Made by a program: the position numbers and the translations under genes. The notes below the pieces were generated by a model that worked only from the letters and a program-made list of their open reading frames with translations, was not told the origin of the DNA and made no database searches. Positions 61,004 to 64,000 of a stretch of 64,000 bases of DNA are shown here, piece after piece (positions within the stretch are counted from its first letter, which is position 1; every line of letters begins with the position of its first letter). This stretch comes from Pseudoclavibacter sp. CFCC 11306 (GTDB lineage: Bacteria; Actinomycetota; Actinomycetes; Actinomycetales; Microbacteriaceae): the NCBI RefSeq assembly GCF_008831235.1, contig NZ_WBKF01000001.1, positions 62,001 to 126,000 on the forward strand, in the 5' to 3' direction.

Positions 61004-61243
61004 GTATCCACAGAGTGGGCCACTTCCACCCGTGAATTGGGTAGGAACATTCAACGGCTCCGCGTTGCTGCAGGCCTCAGCCAGGAACAAGTCGCCGACG
61101 CTGCAGGGCTCTCTTGCTACATCTTCCAACAGTTCGAGAATGGCGAATCCATATCGACCTCTCAACTCAAAAGGGAATGGCACAAAACCTACAGCGCTTC
61201 ATCTACTGAAAGTGTCGTTCTACAAGTTAATGTATATGCATAG
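61004..61243 (+). pseudogene. N-terminal piece of an XRE regulator
   Basis: RELGRNIQRLRVAAGLSQEQVADAAGLSCYIFQQFENGES is a full XRE helix-turn-helix N-half. Just after FENGES the sequence leaves the family and runs into an AT-rich tail to a stop at 61243. Together with 60874-60985 on the other strand it would make one complete domain, so an inversion or two separate relics are possible. Confidence 0.55.
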
Positions 61244-61307
61244 TGTCGAGAGAATATCCCTTGTGTACAAGATGAACTTTATGAACTCTTCTATAGAACA
61301 TGGGAGT

Positions 61308-61466
61308 ATGAATATTGTGGAACAAATCACTATTGCCACGCACGAAATCGAACAGCTCTGTGCTGAGATGGACGGTCTGCTTGCATGGCGAGAAATGCTG
61401 GAGATCGTTCGCGATCAGGGAGTCGACGAGCTGCCGTTCCACGGTACTGACAACCCCGGCGAATGA
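61308..61466 (+). CDS. Possible small hypothetical protein
   Basis: 52 aa, acidic, helical (EQITIATHEIEQLCAEMDGLLAWREMLEIV). The start lies in an AT-rich stretch with TATAGA 15 bases upstream. No ribosome site is at proper spacing, so it would be leaderless. Homology is unknown. Confidence 0.35.
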   Translation: MNIVEQITIATHEIEQLCAEMDGLLAWREMLEIVRDQGVDELPFHGTDNPGE

Positions 61467-61541
61467 ATTCAAAGATGGAGCAGCGAATCGAAGAGTCGGA
61501 GTTGCTACAGTGTCTTGGTACGTGGATCGGAAGAAGGAATC

Positions 61542-61784
61542 ATGCCCAGAACCCCCAAAGACCCAACCCGCACGTTCGATATCGTGCACGATGAGTGGCA
61601 GCAGGCTCGTGCTGAGGCTGACCATTTGAAGGAACTCAGTAAAGACGCGAATGCCAAGGCCGCCAAGCTCAAGGCTGAAGCGAACCGTCTGAAGAAGTCG
61701 GCGCTGAAGCGTGCCGAGCAAGAACTGCAGAAGGCCCAGGAGCGCTACGAGCAGGTGCAGGAGCTTCTTAGCAACGAGAAGTAG
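61542..61784 (+). CDS. Small coiled-coil, lysine-rich protein
   Basis: 80 aa. After PRTPKDPTRTFDIVHDEW, the protein is one long amphipathic helix (ADHLKELSKDANAKAAKLKAEANRLKKSALKRAEQELQKAQERYEQVQ) likely to form a coiled coil. No known domain is present. ATG 61542 has AAGGA six bases upstream, and a hairpin terminator follows. It resembles small helical scaffold or nucleoid-like proteins, but no function is assigned. Confidence 0.6.
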   Translation: MPRTPKDPTRTFDIVHDEWQQARAEADHLKELSKDANAKAAKLKAEANRLKKSALKRAEQELQKAQERYEQVQELLSNEK

Positions 61785-61805
61785 CTCAAGCGTCTCACAG
61801 TGTGA

Positions 61806-61850
61806 GCGGGGCCGGTACGATCATTGCGATTGTGCCGGCCCCGTTGTGTT
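61806..61850 (+). terminator. Rho-independent terminator after small coiled-coil gene
   Basis: Stem CGGGGCCGGTAC / GTGCCGGCCCCG (one G-T wobble) with TTGTGTT following. It is also shared with the convergent gene ending at 61869. Confidence 0.8.
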
Positions 61851-61868
61851 CTCTCTGAAGTCCAGCGA

Positions 61869-62782
61869 TTAGATGGTGGATCGCTGGAGTGAGAGCCAGA
61901 ACTTCTGACTGTGGTTCTCGGGATCGCCGACATTGCTGAACTCCTCGTAGCCCTTGCCCGTTGCTGAGGTGATCCTGACAAATCCCTGGCCGTTGGTGTT
62001 GATGGATAGCGCTGCGTACGATCGGCCGAACTGGGTGATCTTGTCTGGGATTACGAGAGTGCCTGGGGTGGAGCTATTGTTGCGGTCCTGGAATATGACA
62101 TCGTTGTGGTTGAACACGATCGTCTCACCTGCGGCCAGATTTTCTGGGTAGAACCAGAGGGATTGGTACATCGTGTCGAGGGTTGGGCTTAGTATGCCGC
62201 CGCTTGAGTAGAAGCGCAGGTTGACGTTTGCTGCGTCCATGACGAGGTCGTCTTTGTCTAAATCGTCCCAGTCTGTGCTCATGACGAGGCGACTGACGGG
62301 GATCTCATCGATCGTGAAGTCCCGGATGAGGCCGTCGTCGTTGAATTGGAAGTCCGCGAACGTGAAGCATCCCTTCGGTAGTCCGTCAACTTCTGGGTAG
62401 CAGTATGAGTAGGTGCTATCGAGAGTGAATGGGAGCTTTTGCTTGACCGACCCCGGCGTCCCGAGAACTTTCTCAGACAGTTTCGTGTCATTGGCCGCGT
62501 ACGCGGCCTGCCAGAGTCGCCCCAGCACATCTGTGTAGGTCTGGGCTGAGCTCCCGGCCGCGACGCTCTTCTGTGCCCCATAGACGCTGGTGACGCTGTT
62601 GTCCGCTAAGCAGTCATGAATGCCTTGGCCTGTTGATGCTTGCTCCAAGACGTCTGGAGCAAAGGCCATCCGACCGTGAATACGATGGAGAACAGCGCGG
62701 CAGCTCCACCCGTCGCGATGGATCGGTGCCACCACTTGCGCCATCCGCGCTGCTGTGTCGCCTGTTCATCTGACTCGCTCAT
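61869..62782 (-). pseudogene. Membrane-anchored hypothetical protein, frameshifted
   Basis: The start frame (ATG 62782) has a basic N-terminus and one membrane helix (GGAAALFSIVFTVGWPLL), ending at a TAG after KHQQAKAFMTA. The second frame resumes as HDCLADNSVTSV and continues into a beta-rich domain with two Cys pairs (YCYPEVDGLPKGCFTF) to 61869. The frames meet at about 62610-62640. Repaired, it would be a single-span protein with a large outer or cytosolic domain, about 305 aa. Family not recognised. Sequencing error is possible. Confidence 0.65.
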
Positions 62783-63036
62783 AACGCCCCCGTAAATCAT
62801 CCATCAGCCGTCGCGATTTTCGTGTGCTCTGGCACGGTTTACGCCGTATTTGCGGCATCGCTGACAGACAGTCTTGAATCTCAGATTCCGGGGGAGGCGT
62901 TCTCCGTTGGCGATTCTTAGATCTTTCTGACGTGTATTCGTCGCTTTGTGAGGCGCATCTGTCGCTTGCTTGTCTTGTCCGAACAGAATGCAGTACCGGT
63001 CGCGCCCCGTGGCCGGATGATGCATCACCCGCCTAA

Positions 63037-64000
63037 GTGGAAGAGCGGCTTGACCAGGTGAGACGCGTAGTCAGCACTCCGTGGAGGGCTGGCCTGTCTC
63101 GTTTCGCCCCGACTGCCTCGCAGCGGTCTCTCGGCTCCTGCTGGGTAGCCCGGGTCACCGCCGCTCAGTCGGTCAGGCTCGCTCCGGGACCGACACCGAA
63201 CAGCGGTGTATTCCTCCACGTTGGCGCAGGAAACGTGACCGTTTCGGTGTCGGCCCGGGAACCGCAGGTATTCGGGCATGACGAATGGTGCATGGCCTCT
63301 GGCGTTTGCGACCCGGTCATCGAGCTCGAGAGACGTTCCGTACTGCATGTCATGACATTCGCCGGCGCTGTGACTCATGAAGTCGAACAACTTGGAGGGC
63401 TCGTCAGCGGGCGGCTTGCTGACGATAGGCTCATGAGTTGGCTGCTCATCAACGCTATCCACCGGCTCTCCCATGAACCAGAGACGGTTACTTCCACGGT
63501 TGACGCAGTACTGGAGGTGGGCCTGACGCGACTGGCTGGAGCGGTGCTTGAAGAAGAGTTCGCGCGCGAGCACATCGGGAGTACATCCCTGCCCGGATCG
63601 ACTTTTGTCGAGGCGCAGGACTATATCGAGCGTCACTGCCATGAACCTGACTTGACCCCACGGCGTCTGTGTACGGCGCTACACGTGTCTCTACCGACGC
63701 TGCAGCGCTGCTTCCAAGCGCACGGGCATTCGATCGCCGCAGATATCCGCACAGCCAGGGTCAATCGCGCGCTGGCACTTCTGCAGGATGTTCCAGCTCG
63801 CAGCATGCAATTCGATCAGGTGGCTCAGTACGCCGGCTTCAAGAACGCTCGTAGTCTGCGGAACGCATTCGCCACCTGCGGCATGCAGTCACCCAGGCGC
63901 TATTGCTCCGCCCTCAAAGCACCAACTGAGCAACCGGAGGAGCACTCAAGTCCAGAGAATGTCGGATCGGCCTCACAAACCGTCAACTCTGCCTCGAATG
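63037..64000 (+). CDS. AraC-family transcriptional regulator (runs off the window)
   Basis: The frame is open from GTG 63037, just after a TAA at 63034, to the window end (321 codons). The N-terminal part resembles AraC-binding-like domains (RRVVSTPWRAGLSRFAP...). The C-terminal 100 residues have two helix-turn-helix units: TPRRLCTALHVSLPTLQRCFQAHG and FDQVAQYAGFKNARSLRNAFATCG with SPRRY. This is a clear AraC/XylS DNA-binding domain. The stop is beyond 64000. It may also begin at GTG 63058. It is divergent from the frameshifted membrane protein. A minus-strand reading frame at 63025-63642 is its shadow. Confidence 0.85.
   Translation, partial: MEERLDQVRRVVSTPWRAGLSRFAPTASQRSLGSCWVARVTAAQSVRLAPGPTPNSGVFLHVGAGNVTVSVSAREPQVFGHDEWCMASGVCDPVIELERRSVLHVMTFAGAVTHEVEQLGGLVSGRLADDRLMSWLLINAIHRLSHEPETVTSTVDAVLEVGLTRLAGAVLEEEFAREHIGSTSLPGSTFVEAQDYIERHCHEPDLTPRRLCTALHVSLPTLQRCFQAHGHSIAADIRTARVNRALALLQDVPARSMQFDQVAQYAGFKNARSLRNAFATCGMQSPRRYCSALKAPTEQPEEHSSPENVGSASQTVNSASN

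Noticed and set aside
62804-63028. 74-aa minus-strand frame with a CxxC pair
   Set aside because: No ribosome site; sits in the intergenic region between divergent genes and no homology is seen. I left it out of the annotation.
63025-63642. 205-aa minus-strand reading frame
   Set aside because: The plus strand over the same bases encodes an AraC-family regulator with clear DNA-binding helices; the minus frame has no protein-like features.
1-64000. CRISPR array or intact IS element
   Set aside because: No repeat-spacer pattern, cas gene or DDE transposase was seen on either strand.

Overview
The window is high-GC DNA of an actinomycete (Actinomycetota; a Micrococcales-type genus is likely but not proven). 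Support comes from GTG starts, GGAGG ribosome sites, GtrA/ArnT-like surface-glycan genes, a NudL-type hydrolase, a tRNA-Pro(GGG) relic and MobF/TraA-type relaxases. About 1-13 kb looks like chromosomal backbone. From the tRNA-Pro relic at about 14 kb to the window end it is an accessory island dominated by anti-phage, toxin-like and resistance genes, with broken conjugation and recombination genes between them.

Backbone (1-13.2 kb): a PD-(D/E)xK-like protein; a two-gene glycosyltransferase operon (GT2-GtrA fusion, then ArnT-like); a cold-shock protein with a 23-bp palindrome in its leader; a translationally coupled operon of AMP-ligase, ketosynthase and acyl-CoA dehydrogenase; a nitrilase-fold protein whose catalytic Cys is Gly; a membrane-anchored coiled-coil protein; a NudL-like NUDIX hydrolase; a small Rho-N-like protein. 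Next come a decayed SDR gene and the 3' half of a tRNA-Pro with its terminator, which I read as an old attachment site.

Island part 1 (14.8-25.9 kb): an IetAS-type AAA ATPase/subtilase pair with a PIN-like third gene, a tyrosine integrase, a SIR2-HerA-DUF4238 operon, and a divergent possible ADP-ribosyltransferase-like protein.

Island part 2 (26.5-42.6 kb): a TraA relaxase gene has been split inside its Leu-Gly-Tyr helicase motif by a 12.6-kb element with 23-bp inverted ends (27441-27463 and 40005-40027). The element carries a serine recombinase, a TsnR-like rRNA methyltransferase beside a TipA-like thiopeptide-sensing regulator (a thiopeptide resistance/sensing cassette), a second relaxase with an SD-sequestering hairpin, and a three-gene AAA+/DUF6414 operon of unknown function. 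A second, eroded relaxase/element junction lies near 49.95 kb.

Island part 3 (42.7-50.5 kb): a CHAT caspase-like protease, a frameshifted C5 DNA methyltransferase, an MFS exporter behind an alanine-rich leader peptide and attenuator-like hairpins, a CPBP membrane protease, and a second diverged copy of the tRNA-side terminator.

Island part 4 (50.5-64 kb): a small HTH protein, a Saccharibacteria-like pseudopilin under a consensus promoter, a four-gene operon combining a PaeR7I/XhoI-type restriction-modification pair with Hachiman (HamA/HamB), an XRE-ImmA regulator with a partner, several small genes, and an AraC-family regulator running off the end of the window. Several mobile genes carry single frameshifts or in-frame stops; these are either real decay or sequencing errors.
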